Source of the DNA: an uncultured Nitrospirales bacterium
GTDB taxonomy: Bacteria > Nitrospirota > Nitrospiria > Nitrospirales > UBA8639
Direction of reading: 5' to 3'
DNA: 64,000 nt
NCBI GenBank assembly: GCA_951812745.1
Contig: OX638327.1
Coordinates: 1,415,914-1,479,913 of the forward strand
Positions 25,863 through 35,438 of the stretch are shown one piece after another. The translations under genes and the position numbers were made by a program. Positions within the stretch are counted from its first letter, which is position 1; each line of letters begins with the position of its first letter. The notes below the pieces were generated by a model. It did no database searches. It was not told the DNA's origin and was given only the letters and a program-made list of their open reading frames with translations.

Positions 25863-26144
25863 CTACAACAGTTCTATTCGAAAATTGAGCAGTTCCAAAG
25901 TAGGAGTGGCCCGAATCATATTGAGCGATTGATCGAGGACCCGATTCACGTGACTCGATTCATTCGCGATACAGGCAATGCCCAACACGGACCGTTGCCA
26001 GAGATCATGATCCTCAAGCTCGGCCACCGACACTTTGAACGTCCTGCACAGTCGCGCTTTCAGGCTGGAAAGAATTTGCCGTTTCGATTTCAGTGAATGC
26101 CCTTCGGGAAAATGCAATTCTATCCGACAGATCCCAACCACCAT
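25863..26144 (-). CDS. DUF503-family protein (YlxP)
   Basis: A 93-residue small protein matching the DUF503/YlxP style: MVVGICRIELHFPEGHSLKSKRQ at the start, then VSVAELEDHDLWQRSVLGIACIA. Members lie between infB and rbfA in many bacteria and are thought to help ribosome assembly, but the biochemical role is not established. The gene is 60 nt after infB and 1 nt before rbfA, consistent with one transcript. Confidence 0.93.
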   Translation of the reverse strand: MVVGICRIELHFPEGHSLKSKRQILSSLKARLCRTFKVSVAELEDHDLWQRSVLGIACIANESSHVNRVLDQSLNMIRATPTLELLNFRIELL

Positions 26145-26204
26145 CGGTTTTCAGTACGACGCGCAACACCCACCACTCAGTGCGGCGACACCGACGATAG
26201 GGGG

Positions 26205-28748
26205 TTACAATTTCGCCGTCTCCTTATCAAAGACGTACGCTTCAAGCACGTCGCCGGCTTTAATATCATTGAAGTTTTCAATGGCAATCCCGCACTCATA
26301 TCCCTGCTGCACTTCCCGGACGTCATCTTTAAAGCGCCGCAACGAACCCAGTTTCCCTTCATAGACGACGACGCTGTCACGCAGCAAGCGAATCCCCTCG
26401 CTCGCACGGGCAATATGCCCATTCGTGACGTAACAGCCTGCAATCGCGCCGACCTTGGGGATCGTAAAGACCTGTCGAACCTCTGCCCGTCCCAACACGC
26501 GTTCGGTGAGGGTCGGCTCCAGCAATCCCTCAGCCGCGGCTTTGACGTCTGCAATCGCATTATAAATAATGGTATGGAGTCGGATCTCTACGCCTTCACG
26601 TTCGGCGAGCGCCGTTGCTTTAGGGTCCGGACGAATGTGAAATCCAACCACCAGCGCCTTCGACGCGGATGCCAGTAATACGTCCGATTCGGTGATGCCC
26701 CCCACGCCCCGATGAATGATCTGCACCTTGACGGTATCGGAGGAGATTTTTGCTATGGATTCGCACAGAGCCCCGACCGACCCTTGGGCATCCGCTTTCA
26801 CCAATAACGCCAATTCTTTCTTGTCCGCCTCCTGGCCTTGCGCAAACAACTCGTCCAAGGTGAGCCGGCTTGGAACGGTCCCAAGCTCCGCCGTACGCAA
26901 TTTCTGTTGGCGGGACTCGGCGATCTCCCGGGCCACCCGCTCATCTTTGACGACCACTAATTGATCACCTGCCGCCGGCAACCCCAACAAGCCGATCACC
27001 TCGACGGGGGTGGAGGGCCCGGCCTCGCGGATTCTTTTGCCATCGTGCGACACCAACGCCCGTACGCGACCACTGGTCGCACCCACCACGTACGCGGCGC
27101 CGACGTTCAACGTCCCGCTTTGGACCAGGACGGTGGCCACGGGACCACGACCACGATCTAATTTCGCCTCCAACACGACCCCCTTCGTGGGCTGGGTGAC
27201 GTCCGTGCGCAACTCCATGACCTCGGCTTGAAGCAACAACATCTCCAACAACATCTCCAACCCCTGCTTTTCTTTCGCCGACACTTCCACGTAGATGGTC
27301 TGTCCGCCCCAGGCTTCAGGAGCAAGGCCCTGTTCCGATAGGCCCTGCTTGACTCGATCCGGATTGGCTCCGGGCTTGTCGATTTTGTTGACAGCCACCA
27401 CGATGGGGACTTCGGCGGCCTGGGCATGATTGGCGGCCTCGATGGTTTGCGGCATGACGCCGTCGTCCGCCGCGACCACCAGGACCACGATATCGGTCAC
27501 TTGTGCCCCGCGTGCCCTCATGGCCGTGAACGCTTCGTGACCGGGGGTATCCAGGAACGTCACACTTTTTTCCCCGACCTGCACGGAGTAGGCTCCGATA
27601 TGTTGCGTGATGCCTCCCGCTTCCTGTTGCGTCACCTTGGTTTGACGAATCGCATCGAGCAAAGACGTTTTCCCATGATCCACGTGCCCCATGATGGTGA
27701 CCACCGGAGCCCGAGATACGAATTGTGACTCGGTCGTCGGCTCAAATATTTTTTCTAACAGTGCTTCACCAGCCTTCTCCGTCTGGATCTCGACCTGAAT
27801 GCCAAGCCCCTCGGCAATCAGCACACCGGCATCCAGATCCATGGGTTGATTCAGCGTGAGGCCGACACCCATTTCCATCAACTTACGAATCACATCCGCC
27901 GCCCGGATCCCCAAGTGTTCCGCAAAGTCCTTCACCGAAATGCCCGATGGCAGTTTGACGGTCTTCTTTCTGGGTTTCGTGATTTCAGTCGGCGTAGCCG
28001 ATGGGACATGCCGCGATCGTTCTTCCCGTCTCAGGGTGGGAAGGGGACGAAGGTCCTGCCAGCGAGCCGCATCTTCATAGATCTCGGCAAAGAGGTCGGC
28101 GTCGCGCGGTTTCACACCTTTCCGATTTTTTTTCGATTTCTCCTCTTCTTTGGCCTTTTTGTGCTCATCAAGCATTTTTTCCGGATGAGTCGTGACCGGC
28201 ACACCGGCCGACACGGGCGGGGGCTTTTCTTCGATTGACGGCAAGGCGTCGGGGAGCGCCGATTCGGCAGCCAAAGCCTGAGTCATGGCCGCAACTTCGG
28301 GCGGCTGGTCGTCCACGGCCGCCGGTTCCGGCAGTTCGCTCCTGGGAACCATGATGCCGTCTGCCGGAGGCTCTTCTTTCGTCAAGGTCTCGATTTCAGG
28401 GGGGGGGATTTCTTCTTTTCGTCGCTTGATGAGAATGTGTTTTTTCTCAGGTTTGCGAACCTCTTCTTCCGCAGCTTTTTCCTTTTCGCGCGTGGCCTGA
28501 CCGCGTCCCTTTGCGGGCGAAGCGGAGGGTTTCTTTGCGGTTTTACCGGGTTTGAGCGAACCGGTTGCCTTCTTTCGCTTCGTTGTCTGCAGATCCGCCT
28601 TTCCCGATAGCGCCTTCAAGGCTTTCTGCACGTCCTCCTCGCTCAAAGCATTGCTATGGGAGGAGACCGCAATGCCCAGTTTTCCCAATTCGGCAATGAG
28701 GATCCGACTTTCCTTGCCCAGCTTCTTGGCTAATTCATACACTCTCAT
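26205..28748 (-). CDS. infB: Translation initiation factor IF-2
   Basis: IF-2 is the GTPase that brings initiator fMet-tRNA to the 30S subunit and promotes subunit joining. In 847 residues there is an N-terminal IF2_N helix domain ([21 protein letters not shown]), a long charged, proline-rich low-complexity linker (about 55-250), and the G domain with [20 protein letters not shown] and NKIDKP. Domains II-IV follow. A run of nine C in the linker codes for Pro residues. It is located 15 nt after nusA. Confidence 0.98.
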   Translation of the reverse strand: MRVYELAKKLGKESRILIAELGKLGIAVSSHSNALSEEDVQKALKALSGKADLQTTKRKKATGSLKPGKTAKKPSASPAKGRGQATREKEKAAEEEVRKPEKKHILIKRRKEEIPPPEIETLTKEEPPADGIMVPRSELPEPAAVDDQPPEVAAMTQALAAESALPDALPSIEEKPPPVSAGVPVTTHPEKMLDEHKKAKEEEKSKKNRKGVKPRDADLFAEIYEDAARWQDLRPLPTLRREERSRHVPSATPTEITKPRKKTVKLPSGISVKDFAEHLGIRAADVIRKLMEMGVGLTLNQPMDLDAGVLIAEGLGIQVEIQTEKAGEALLEKIFEPTTESQFVSRAPVVTIMGHVDHGKTSLLDAIRQTKVTQQEAGGITQHIGAYSVQVGEKSVTFLDTPGHEAFTAMRARGAQVTDIVVLVVAADDGVMPQTIEAANHAQAAEVPIVVAVNKIDKPGANPDRVKQGLSEQGLAPEAWGGQTIYVEVSAKEKQGLEMLLEMLLLQAEVMELRTDVTQPTKGVVLEAKLDRGRGPVATVLVQSGTLNVGAAYVVGATSGRVRALVSHDGKRIREAGPSTPVEVIGLLGLPAAGDQLVVVKDERVAREIAESRQQKLRTAELGTVPSRLTLDELFAQGQEADKKELALLVKADAQGSVGALCESIAKISSDTVKVQIIHRGVGGITESDVLLASASKALVVGFHIRPDPKATALAEREGVEIRLHTIIYNAIADVKAAAEGLLEPTLTERVLGRAEVRQVFTIPKVGAIAGCYVTNGHIARASEGIRLLRDSVVVYEGKLGSLRRFKDDVREVQQGYECGIAIENFNDIKAGDVLEAYVFDKETAKL

Positions 28749-28763
28749 CGTGATTCACAAGAC

Positions 28764-29978
28764 TTACGAGGAAGCCTCCTGTGATTCAACCGTCTCGTCG
28801 GACGCGACCTCGAGCCCTTCTCCGTTCTCTCCTTCACTCGAAGGGTCAGAGGGCGGGCTCTCGGTTCCGGCCTCCTGTTCACGTTGCGCCGCGGTTTCCT
28901 CCGCCAAGGCGGCTTTTATTTCCCGGTCACGCTCGAGTTTTTCCTTTTCATATTCGCTTACGCTGATGATATCGATTTTCCACCCGGTCAATTTGGCGGC
29001 GAGCCGGACGTTTTGCCCGTTTTTCCCAATGGCCAACGACAATTGCGAGTCCGCCACCACGACCAGGGCCGCCTTTTTCTCCTCGTCGATGCCCACTTTC
29101 TCAATGGAGGCCGGATTCAGCGCTTCGCCGATAAACACGCGCGGATCCGTGGTCCACGGGATGATGTCGATTTTTTCTCCCTTGAGTTCCCGCACAATGG
29201 CTTGAACCCGGGACCCCTTAATCCCCACACAGGCGCCAACCGGATCAACGGCTTTATCCTTGGAGAACACTGCGATCTTGGTCCGATCCCCTGGCTCGCG
29301 CACCACCCCTTTAATCTCCAGAATTTTTTCCGTGACCTCCGGCACCTCCAATTGAAAGAGTTTGACCACAAACTGTGGATGGGCTCGGGACAGGATCACC
29401 TGAACGTCTTTTGAAGTCCGGCGCACTTCCAACAGCAACGCCCGGACCCGATCGCCCCGCCGGTGGACCTCGCGAGGAATTTGCTCATGAACGGGCAACA
29501 CGGCTTCGGTCTTTCCAATTTCCACCAGGTAGCTCCGGCGCTCCTGTCCGAGGATGACGCCGTGCACCAATTCCCCCTCTCGCTTCGAATATTCCCGCTC
29601 GACCGCCTCCCACGTGGCTTCCCGGACTTTTTGACAAATCACCTGTTTCGCGGCCTGCGCCGCGATCCTCCCGAACTCCTCGACGTCGATGAGCGACCCG
29701 ATTTCATCGCCCAATTCGGCCTCGCCATCAATTGCCCGCGCCTCATCCAAGGAAATCTGGGCATTGGCATCGGTAATCTGGTCCGCAATGGTCTTCAGGG
29801 ACACGATGGAAATCTCGCCCGTTTCAGGGTCGATTTGGACCTGAATATTTTCGTTGTTGCCATACCGTTTCTTCGCCGCGGTCAGCAGCGCAGATTCCAC
29901 GGCCGCAAGCACCCGATATTTATCAATGCCTTTTTCACGTCCGACTTGCTCAATGACTGCCATCAGTTCACGCTTCAT
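28764..29978 (-). CDS. nusA: Transcription termination/antitermination protein NusA
   Basis: NusA binds RNA polymerase and nascent RNA, modulating pausing, termination and rRNA antitermination. The 404-residue protein has the N-terminal RNAP-binding domain (1-125), an S1 domain (about 135-200) and two KH domains (about 200-345; GKNGQNVRLAAKLTGWKI near residue 320). An acidic tail replaces the C-terminal AR repeats of the E. coli form. It lies between rimP and infB as usual. Confidence 0.97.
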   Translation of the reverse strand: MKRELMAVIEQVGREKGIDKYRVLAAVESALLTAAKKRYGNNENIQVQIDPETGEISIVSLKTIADQITDANAQISLDEARAIDGEAELGDEIGSLIDVEEFGRIAAQAAKQVICQKVREATWEAVEREYSKREGELVHGVILGQERRSYLVEIGKTEAVLPVHEQIPREVHRRGDRVRALLLEVRRTSKDVQVILSRAHPQFVVKLFQLEVPEVTEKILEIKGVVREPGDRTKIAVFSKDKAVDPVGACVGIKGSRVQAIVRELKGEKIDIIPWTTDPRVFIGEALNPASIEKVGIDEEKKAALVVVADSQLSLAIGKNGQNVRLAAKLTGWKIDIISVSEYEKEKLERDREIKAALAEETAAQREQEAGTESPPSDPSSEGENGEGLEVASDETVESQEASS

Positions 29979-30047
29979 AGCCGCCCCTCTTCTTGCTGAC
30001 CCGCAATCGGCTCTGACCCGACCACGTCACCTCACTCGAGCCCTCCG

Positions 30048-30521
30048 TTACCATTCAACTTCGCGCTTGGCCTGGGCAATGGCATCCCACTCAAGGGGCA
30101 CCCGTCGACGCGTCTTCGATTTTCGAACCGGCACCTGCAGGGTAATCCCTCGGTCATCGACCTCGGCCAACTGACCGACCAACGTTCCCTTCCCGTGAAC
30201 GGGGACATGGACTTTAACTCGAATATTCCGTCCAACTGCCAGATCATAGTCCTTGCGCTGCTTCAACGGACGATCAAGACCCGGGGACGACACCTCGAGA
30301 CGATAGGCATGGGGAATCGGATCGGCCACATCAAGCGCCCGGCTGAGCGACTGGTGAAACCGTTCACAATCCTGAATCCCGACGCCGCCCTCTTTGTCCA
30401 CGATCACCCGCACGATGGTTTTGGCCCCCTTTCCGTGACACTCGACTTCGACGATTTCCAGGTGGAGGGCTTTGGCAATCGGCTCGGCAATGTGATGGAC
30501 TTGGCTCCCCGGCCCGTTCAT
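30048..30521 (-). CDS. rimP: Ribosome maturation factor RimP
   Basis: RimP is needed for 30S assembly at the uS12 stage. The 157-residue protein has the N-terminal DUF150 domain with LEIVEVECHGKGAKTIVRVIVD-type strands and the VSSPGLDRPL motif, then a C-terminal SH3-like barrel. ATG 30521 is preferred because upstream in-frame sequence contains the terminator hairpin at 30577-30596. It is the first gene of the nusA-infB operon. The nearby terminator suggests leader control. Confidence 0.94.
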   Translation of the reverse strand: MNGPGSQVHHIAEPIAKALHLEIVEVECHGKGAKTIVRVIVDKEGGVGIQDCERFHQSLSRALDVADPIPHAYRLEVSSPGLDRPLKQRKDYDLAVGRNIRVKVHVPVHGKGTLVGQLAEVDDRGITLQVPVRKSKTRRRVPLEWDAIAQAKREVEW

Positions 30522-30570
30522 GTCCGCAATTCCATGTCTTCCGGAATGAGCTATTGGAGAACGGCAACGC

Positions 30571-30596
30571 AAAAAAAAGTGGGCTTCCGCCCACTT
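30571..30596 (-). terminator. Intrinsic terminator or attenuator ahead of rimP
   Basis: Reading leftward, a perfect 8-bp stem AAGTGGGC/GCCCACTT with a 4-nt loop is followed by eight U residues (30571-30578). It lies only 50 nt before the rimP start, so it either ends the tRNA-Lys transcript or attenuates the rimP-nusA-infB operon. Confidence 0.85.
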
Positions 30597-30606
30597 TAGT
30601 GTCAAG

Positions 30607-30636
30607 ACCTTAGCATTTCTCCATGACCGAAGGCAA
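30607..30636 (-). promoter_or_regulatory. Possible promoter just upstream of the rimP-leader terminator
   Basis: TTGCCT (30631-30636) and an extended -10 TG-C-TAAGGT (TAAGGT at 30607-30612) are 18 bp apart. Transcription would begin near 30600, directly before the hairpin. The boxes are weak matches. Confidence 0.35.
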
Positions 30637-30757
30637 GCCACGAAAAATCCACCGCATCCGGTTTACCGCCTCAAGCAGAACGGCAGAGCCCGTGCAGCAT
30701 CCTCGTCCGGCGAATCCGTGCAATCAGGCCCGCAGAGGCCGCACGCAGAACCGTCCC

Positions 30758-31081
30758 TCAGGGCGTCCCCACCACCTGGAACCCGCTGGCTCGAGCGGCA
30801 ATGGCTAATGCGGTATCATGGGTCGCCGACACAAGGTCTTCCTGCCTTCCCTCTCTCCACAACAGCGCCGTAGCTAAATGAATGGCGTCCAGGAACCCTA
30901 GTGCGGTGGGAAGCGGTTGCGAAGCCCGCATCAGAATCGGACGCGTCAGATCAATGATCTCAACGGATTCCAGCAATCGAAACACGGCTTCTCTTCTTAA
31001 CGCAATCGCCTCAAGTGCAACATTCCCCGGGAAAAATGGGGAGAGCCGCGAAGAGAAAAAACGGGCGGGAATGAGAAAGCC
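30758..31081 (-). pseudogene. 5'-truncated PIN-domain (VapC-like) gene
   Basis: The open frame encodes the C-terminal two-thirds of a PIN-domain toxin: helices like LEAIALRREAVFRLLES, then PLPTALGFLDAIHLATALLW (with the conserved Asp) and a final SATHDTALAIAARASGFQVV. The expected N-terminal strand with the first catalytic Asp and Thr/Ser is missing. The frame is blocked by TGA at 31082-31084 and tRNA-Lys begins just upstream. No antitoxin is present. A GTG 30985 start could give a 75-residue fragment, probably not an active nuclease. Confidence 0.75.
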
Positions 31082-31101
31082 TCACGGTCTTCCTCGGAGA
31101 A

Positions 31102-31177
31102 TGGTGAGCCGCCTCGGGCTCGAACCGAGGGCCCTCGCCTTAAAAGGGCGATGCTCTACCAACTGAGCTAGCGGCTC
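31102..31177 (-). tRNA. tRNA-Lys (TTT anticodon)
   Basis: A 76-nt cloverleaf with encoded CCA (31102-31104), acceptor GAGCCGC/GCGGCTC, D-arm GCTC...GAGC, anticodon stem TCGCC/GGCGA with loop CTTTTAA, and T-arm CTCGG-TTCGAGC-CCGAG. UUU reads AAA and AAG. A strong promoter sits immediately upstream. Confidence 0.97.
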
Positions 31178-31188
31178 ACCGGAAACGG

Positions 31189-31217
31189 ATGCTAACAACC
31201 ACTCTCAGGGTTGTCAA
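31189..31217 (-). promoter_or_regulatory. Promoter for tRNA-Lys
   Basis: A perfect TTGACA (31212-31217) is 17 bp from TAGCAT (31189-31194). The predicted start near 31183 is a few nucleotides before the tRNA 5' end at 31177. Confidence 0.85.
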
Positions 31218-31251
31218 ACGGTTGGGCCGCCACAAGATGAGCCGTGACTGG

Positions 31252-32580
31252 TCAAGCACTGACTTTGGAAAGTTTGACCCGAGGCCGCGTCTGCGTCATG
31301 GGGTTTTTCAGCATGATCGTATGTTCTCGATGAGAACCCGTCGAGACGATATCGATCGGGCACGACGTCAGATCTTCGATGCGCCTCAAATATCGCTTGG
31401 CCTCGACCGGCAAAGCTTTATAGGACGTCGCTCCGGTGGTCATGCCCGCCCACCCGGGGAGTACTTCATACACGGGTTCACATTGCTTAAGGATATGCAA
31501 GTCGACGGGCATCTCGCGATACAGTTTGCCCTGATGGCGATACCCGACCGCAATCTTGAGTTCCGGTGCCCCGTCCAGCACGTCCAGTTTCGTCACCGCC
31601 AAGGAGGTGCAGCCATTCACCCGGACCGCGTAGCGTAACAGAACCGCGTCCAACCATCCACACCGACGTGCCCGGCCCGTGGTCGCGCCGAATTCCTGTC
31701 CGCGCTCCTGCAAACCGCTACCCACGTCATCGGACAACTCCGTGGGAAACGGCCCGCTGCCCACGCGCGTGGTATAGGCCTTGGTGACGCCTAACACCGC
31801 GTCGATTTTCGTCGGTCCCACGCCACCCCCGGTACACGCGCCACCCGCACACGCATTGGACGACGTCACAAAGGGATACGTTCCCAAATCCACGTCGAGG
31901 TGCGTCCCTTGGGCCCCTTCAAAAAGCACGCGACGACCGCTTTCCACGGCCTTGTGGATGAGCAAGGAATCATCGGTCATATACGGCGACAGGCGTTGGG
32001 CATAGGCCAGGTATTCTTCACAAATGCGATCGGCATGAAACACGCGCACGCCGTAGACGTGCCGAAGAAAACTGTTGATTTCCACCAAATTCCTTTCCAC
32101 TTTTTCCCGAAACCCTTCGGGATCGAGCAGGTCGCCCATCCGAATCCCGATCCGCGCCATTTTGTCTACGTAGGCCGGACCGATCCCCTTGCCGGTCGTT
32201 CCGATCCGCCGCGCCCCCTTGGCTTTTTCCGCGGCTTTGTCGATGGCTTTGTGATACGGCATGATCAGATGCGCGCGCTGGCTGATGGCAAAATTTCGGC
32301 TCACCTTAATTCCTTGGGCAGCTAATTGGTTCAGTTCTCCGATCAAAGCCCCCGGATCAATGACCACCCCGTTTCCCAGGACACATTGTTTCCCCCGGGA
32401 CAGGATCCCGGACGGAATCAAGTGAAACACGAATGTCCCCTTTTTCGTGACGACCGTATGCCCGGCATTGGAGCCACCCTGGAAACGCACGATGAGATCC
32501 GCTTCCCGGGCCAGAATATCGACGATTTTCCCCTTGCCTTCATCCCCCCACTGGGACCCGATGACCACCAGATTTCCCAT
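31252..32580 (-). CDS. purA: Adenylosuccinate synthetase
   Basis: PurA joins IMP and aspartate with GTP to adenylosuccinate, the first committed step to AMP. The 442-residue protein begins MGNLVVIGSQWGDEGKGKIVD and has the PurA signatures GTTGKGIGPAY and DVDLGTYPFVTSSN. ATG 32580 is the family start. It is slightly longer than the usual 430 residues because of a basic C-terminal tail (KNPMTQTRPRVKLSKVSA). A good promoter is about 70 nt upstream, and the gene is monocistronic. Confidence 0.97.
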   Translation of the reverse strand: MGNLVVIGSQWGDEGKGKIVDILAREADLIVRFQGGSNAGHTVVTKKGTFVFHLIPSGILSRGKQCVLGNGVVIDPGALIGELNQLAAQGIKVSRNFAISQRAHLIMPYHKAIDKAAEKAKGARRIGTTGKGIGPAYVDKMARIGIRMGDLLDPEGFREKVERNLVEINSFLRHVYGVRVFHADRICEEYLAYAQRLSPYMTDDSLLIHKAVESGRRVLFEGAQGTHLDVDLGTYPFVTSSNACAGGACTGGGVGPTKIDAVLGVTKAYTTRVGSGPFPTELSDDVGSGLQERGQEFGATTGRARRCGWLDAVLLRYAVRVNGCTSLAVTKLDVLDGAPELKIAVGYRHQGKLYREMPVDLHILKQCEPVYEVLPGWAGMTTGATSYKALPVEAKRYLRRIEDLTSCPIDIVSTGSHREHTIMLKNPMTQTRPRVKLSKVSA

Positions 32581-32652
32581 GTACCTAGCCTGTTCCGGAA
32601 AATAGTCACAAAAAAAGGGCTCGGCCAACGTGACGCCAGAACCCATCGGATG

Positions 32653-32681
32653 ATCCTAGGCTCCCTCTCACTATTTGTCAA
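32653..32681 (-). promoter_or_regulatory. Promoter for purA
   Basis: A perfect TTGACA (32676-32681) and TAGGAT (32653-32658) are 17 bp apart. The leader to ATG 32580 is about 65 nt. Confidence 0.8.
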
Positions 32682-32751
32682 TAGTATCAGCGATGACGTG
32701 ACAACTCGCAACGTTCTCAGGCCATCGGTGGCCTCAGACCCAAAAAATTGT

Positions 32752-33537
32752 TTAACGGTAGCTTTCCTGATCGGTGGGAAACTTCCGGCATTCCACTTCT
32801 TCCTTGAAACGCCGCAAGGCTTGGAGGGCATCGGCTTTGAGGTGGGCATAGGGCTTGACGAATTTCGGCACAAATTCGTCAAACAGGCCGAGCAGGTCAT
32901 ACAGGACCAACACCTGTCCATCGCAGTGGGGACCCGCCCCGATCCCGATGGTGGGGATGGAGACCGCTTGGGTTACGGATTGCGCCAGGGTCGCGGGCAT
33001 CGCCTCCAGGACCAAGGCAAACGCCCCGGCCATCTCCAAGGCTTTGGCATCGGTGACCAACGTGTCGGCTTGGGATTGTTCTCTTCCTTGCACCTTGTAG
33101 CCGCCAAAGCGATGCACGAACTGCGGCGTCATGCCGAGATGACCCATCACCGGGATACCCACGGTGGTCAAGGCGCGAACCCGATCCACCATGGCGCCGC
33201 CGCCTTCCAATTTCACGGCCATGGCCCCTGCCTGGATCAAGCGACCCGCATTGTGAATGGCCCGTTCCTCACTGACCTGATAACTCATGAACGGCATATC
33301 GGCGATGACCAGGGCCTGCTGCCGGCTTTGCGCCACCAGCCGGGTGTGATAGGCCATGTCGTCCATGGTGACCGACAACGTGTCCGGTTTTCCCTGGACC
33401 ACGACGCCCAGGGAATCTCCGACCAGAATGACGTCGATGCCGGCCTGTTCGATCACGCGAGTGAACAACGCATCGTACGCCGTCACGACCACCAGTTGTT
33501 TCTTCCCCTTCTGGCTTTGAAACTCCGGAATCGTCAT
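32752..33537 (-). CDS. panB: 3-methyl-2-oxobutanoate hydroxymethyltransferase
   Basis: PanB transfers a hydroxymethyl group from 5,10-methylene-tetrahydrofolate to 2-oxoisovalerate, giving ketopantoate for pantothenate and CoA. The 261-residue protein has KKQLVVVTAYDALFTRV, ILVGDSLGVVVQG and KLEGG metal/substrate motifs. Its ATG shares one A with the metF stop (TGATG), so the two are coupled. The folD-metF-panB order groups makers and users of methylene-tetrahydrofolate. Confidence 0.97.
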   Translation of the reverse strand: MTIPEFQSQKGKKQLVVVTAYDALFTRVIEQAGIDVILVGDSLGVVVQGKPDTLSVTMDDMAYHTRLVAQSRQQALVIADMPFMSYQVSEERAIHNAGRLIQAGAMAVKLEGGGAMVDRVRALTTVGIPVMGHLGMTPQFVHRFGGYKVQGREQSQADTLVTDAKALEMAGAFALVLEAMPATLAQSVTQAVSIPTIGIGAGPHCDGQVLVLYDLLGLFDEFVPKFVKPYAHLKADALQALRRFKEEVECRKFPTDQESYR

Positions 33538-34421
33538 CAGCTCAACCCAGCCTTTCGGATAATCTCGGGAAGCCGGTGCGCCAACCGGCCGGCCATGACA
33601 TGCACACCATCGCAGAATGGGCGGATGGCTCGAATGGTTCGCACCGTGATCTCGAGCCCGGCTTCGGCTGCATGGGCTTCCCCGGCGTCCCGCAGTTCTC
33701 GCAGGATCTCTTCGGGAACGTCGATGCCCGACACGTGCGTATTGACGTATTCTGCCATTTTGACCGACCGGAGCACCAGGACCCCGCCCAGGACTTTTCG
33801 GGCATAGGGACGCACCTGGTCCATAAAAGAACGGACCACCTTCTCCGAAAAAACGGGTTGCGTCTGAAAGAATTGTGCGCCGGCCTTGACCTTGGCCTCA
33901 AATTTCTTATGCAGGAGTTCGACCGATTCGGCGCCAGGGGCCGCGGCACCGCCGATAAAAAACGCGGTCCGTCCCTCCAACGCGTGGCCGGCCAAATCCC
34001 GTCCCTGATTGAGTTCGCTCACCGCGTGCATGACTTGAACGGTATCCAGGTCGAACACCGGCTTGGCATCTTTGTGATCGCCGGCGCTCGGGCTGTCGCC
34101 GGTCAGACACAGCACGTTACGGATCCCGAGCACGTGCGCGCCCAGGAGATCCGATTGCAGGCCGATCCGGTTGCGATCCCGGCACGTGAGTTGAAGCACC
34201 GGGTCATGCCCCTGTTCATACAGGAGGCGGGCCACGGCCACCGGACTCGCGCGCATCACCGCGGCGGCGTTATCGGGCACGTTGATGCCGTTCACTCGCC
34301 CGCTCAACGACTTGGCGGTCTCAAGTAATTCCGACACGTCAGTGCCCTTCGGCGGGTTCAATTCAACGGTCACGGCAAACTGGCCCTGGGCCAACGTCTG
34401 ATGGAGAGTGGATGCGTTCAT
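33537..34421 (-). CDS. metF: Methylenetetrahydrofolate reductase
   Basis: The flavoenzyme reduces 5,10-methylene-THF to 5-methyl-THF for methionine synthesis. The 294-residue TIM barrel carries VTVELNPPKG, LTCRDRNRIGLQ and the QPVF segment (TQPVFSEKVV). ATG 34421 (MNASTLHQ) is 8 nt after folD. An upstream open frame overlapping folD is rejected as a start. It is translationally coupled to panB at its 3' end. The sequence looks like the shorter bacterial/archaeal form, so the electron donor (NADH or ferredoxin-linked) cannot be fixed. Confidence 0.92.
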   Translation of the reverse strand: MNASTLHQTLAQGQFAVTVELNPPKGTDVSELLETAKSLSGRVNGINVPDNAAAVMRASPVAVARLLYEQGHDPVLQLTCRDRNRIGLQSDLLGAHVLGIRNVLCLTGDSPSAGDHKDAKPVFDLDTVQVMHAVSELNQGRDLAGHALEGRTAFFIGGAAAPGAESVELLHKKFEAKVKAGAQFFQTQPVFSEKVVRSFMDQVRPYARKVLGGVLVLRSVKMAEYVNTHVSGIDVPEEILRELRDAGEAHAAEAGLEITVRTIRAIRPFCDGVHVMAGRLAHRLPEIIRKAGLS

Positions 34422-34429
34422 GGCATGCT

Positions 34430-35299
34430 TCAGGCTACTCCCTCTCCGGTCGCCGCTCGCTTGGCCCCTTCCAACGTATTCGCCAACAACATGGCAATGG
34501 TCATGGGGCCGACGCCGCCTGGGACGGGGGAAATCCATCCGGCCCGTTCACGCACCGGCTCGAAATCCACGTCGCCGACCAAACGTCCGTCATCGAGTCG
34601 ATTGATGCCCACGTCGAGCACGATGGCCCCGGCCTTCACCATATCGCCGGTGACGAACCGGGGTTTGCCGATCGCGGCCACCAGAATATCGGCTTCCCTG
34701 CAGACCGCGGGCAGGTCCTTCGTCCGGGAGTGACACATCGTCACGGTGGCGTGCTGATGCAGCAGGAGCATGGCCACGGGCTTGCCCACGATGTTGCTGC
34801 GCCCGACCACGACGGCTTGCTTCCCGGTAAGGGGTTCGCCGGTGGACTCGATCATGCGAATCACCCCTTTGGGCGTACAGGGAACGAACACCGGATCCCC
34901 CGCGACCAACCGGCCGATATTGTACGGATGAAAGCCATCGACGTCCTTACCGGGTGAGATCGCATTGAGAACGGCCTGACCGTCAATATGAGCCGGCAAG
35001 GGAAGCTGCACCAAGATTCCATGCACCTTGGGATCCGCGTTCAACCGATCAACGAGGGTTAATAACTCGGCCTGGCTGGTCTCTGCAGACAAATGATGGT
35101 CGGCCACGTACAGGCCGGCGGTATCGCAGGCCTTCTTTTTATTGCGAACGTAAACCGCCGAGGCCGGATCGTCGCCGACCAACACCACGGCCAAACCCGG
35201 CCGAACCCCGGTCCGGGCCTCAAGCGCTTGCACGTCCCGACCAATGCCGTCCCGAATGTCCTGTGCCAAGCTTTTCCCATCAATGAGCTGAGCCGTCAC
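34430..35299 (-). CDS. folD: Bifunctional methylene-THF dehydrogenase/cyclohydrolase
   Basis: FolD interconverts 5,10-methylene-, methenyl- and 10-formyl-THF. The 289-residue protein has [13 protein letters not shown] with the catalytic Lys, [13 protein letters not shown], and the Rossmann motif [14 protein letters not shown]. The start is GTG 35299, which has a near-perfect AAGGAGG ribosome binding site 5 nt away. An in-frame ATG 30 nt upstream lacks one. First gene of folD-metF-panB. Confidence 0.97.
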   Translation of the reverse strand: MTAQLIDGKSLAQDIRDGIGRDVQALEARTGVRPGLAVVLVGDDPASAVYVRNKKKACDTAGLYVADHHLSAETSQAELLTLVDRLNADPKVHGILVQLPLPAHIDGQAVLNAISPGKDVDGFHPYNIGRLVAGDPVFVPCTPKGVIRMIESTGEPLTGKQAVVVGRSNIVGKPVAMLLLHQHATVTMCHSRTKDLPAVCREADILVAAIGKPRFVTGDMVKAGAIVLDVGINRLDDGRLVGDVDFEPVRERAGWISPVPGGVGPMTIAMLLANTLEGAKRAATGEGVA

Positions 35300-35403
35300 A
35301 TCGTCCTCCTTAACGTGGAAGGGAACCATTTATGCGTCACACTACGATAACAGGGGCTGAAAATTGTAGTCAATCGAGGGGAAACGGGGACGAACGCGTT
35401 TCC

Positions 35404-35432
35404 TTGACACCCCCCAAAGGGTGCCGTAGCAT
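35404..35432 (+). promoter_or_regulatory. Promoter for the beta-propeller gene
   Basis: A perfect TTGACA (35404-35409) is 17 bp from TAGCAT (35427-35432). The predicted transcription start at about 35438-35440 coincides with the GTG start codon at 35439. Confidence 0.8.
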
Positions 35433-35438
35433 GCCGCT

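Noticed and set aside
30623-30808. Small plus-strand frame near the rimP leader
   Set aside because: Arg/Pro-rich with no ribosome binding site or family; it overlaps the PIN remnant.
32700-32735. Hairpin AGGCCA-CCGA-TGGCCT as a terminator after panB
   Set aside because: On the minus strand the T-run lies before the stem, not after it, so it cannot act as an intrinsic terminator for panB.
32326-33807. 493-codon plus-strand frame opposite purA/panB/metF
   Set aside because: It covers purA, panB and metF on the other strand, including their exact family starts, and is only a GC-skew shadow.
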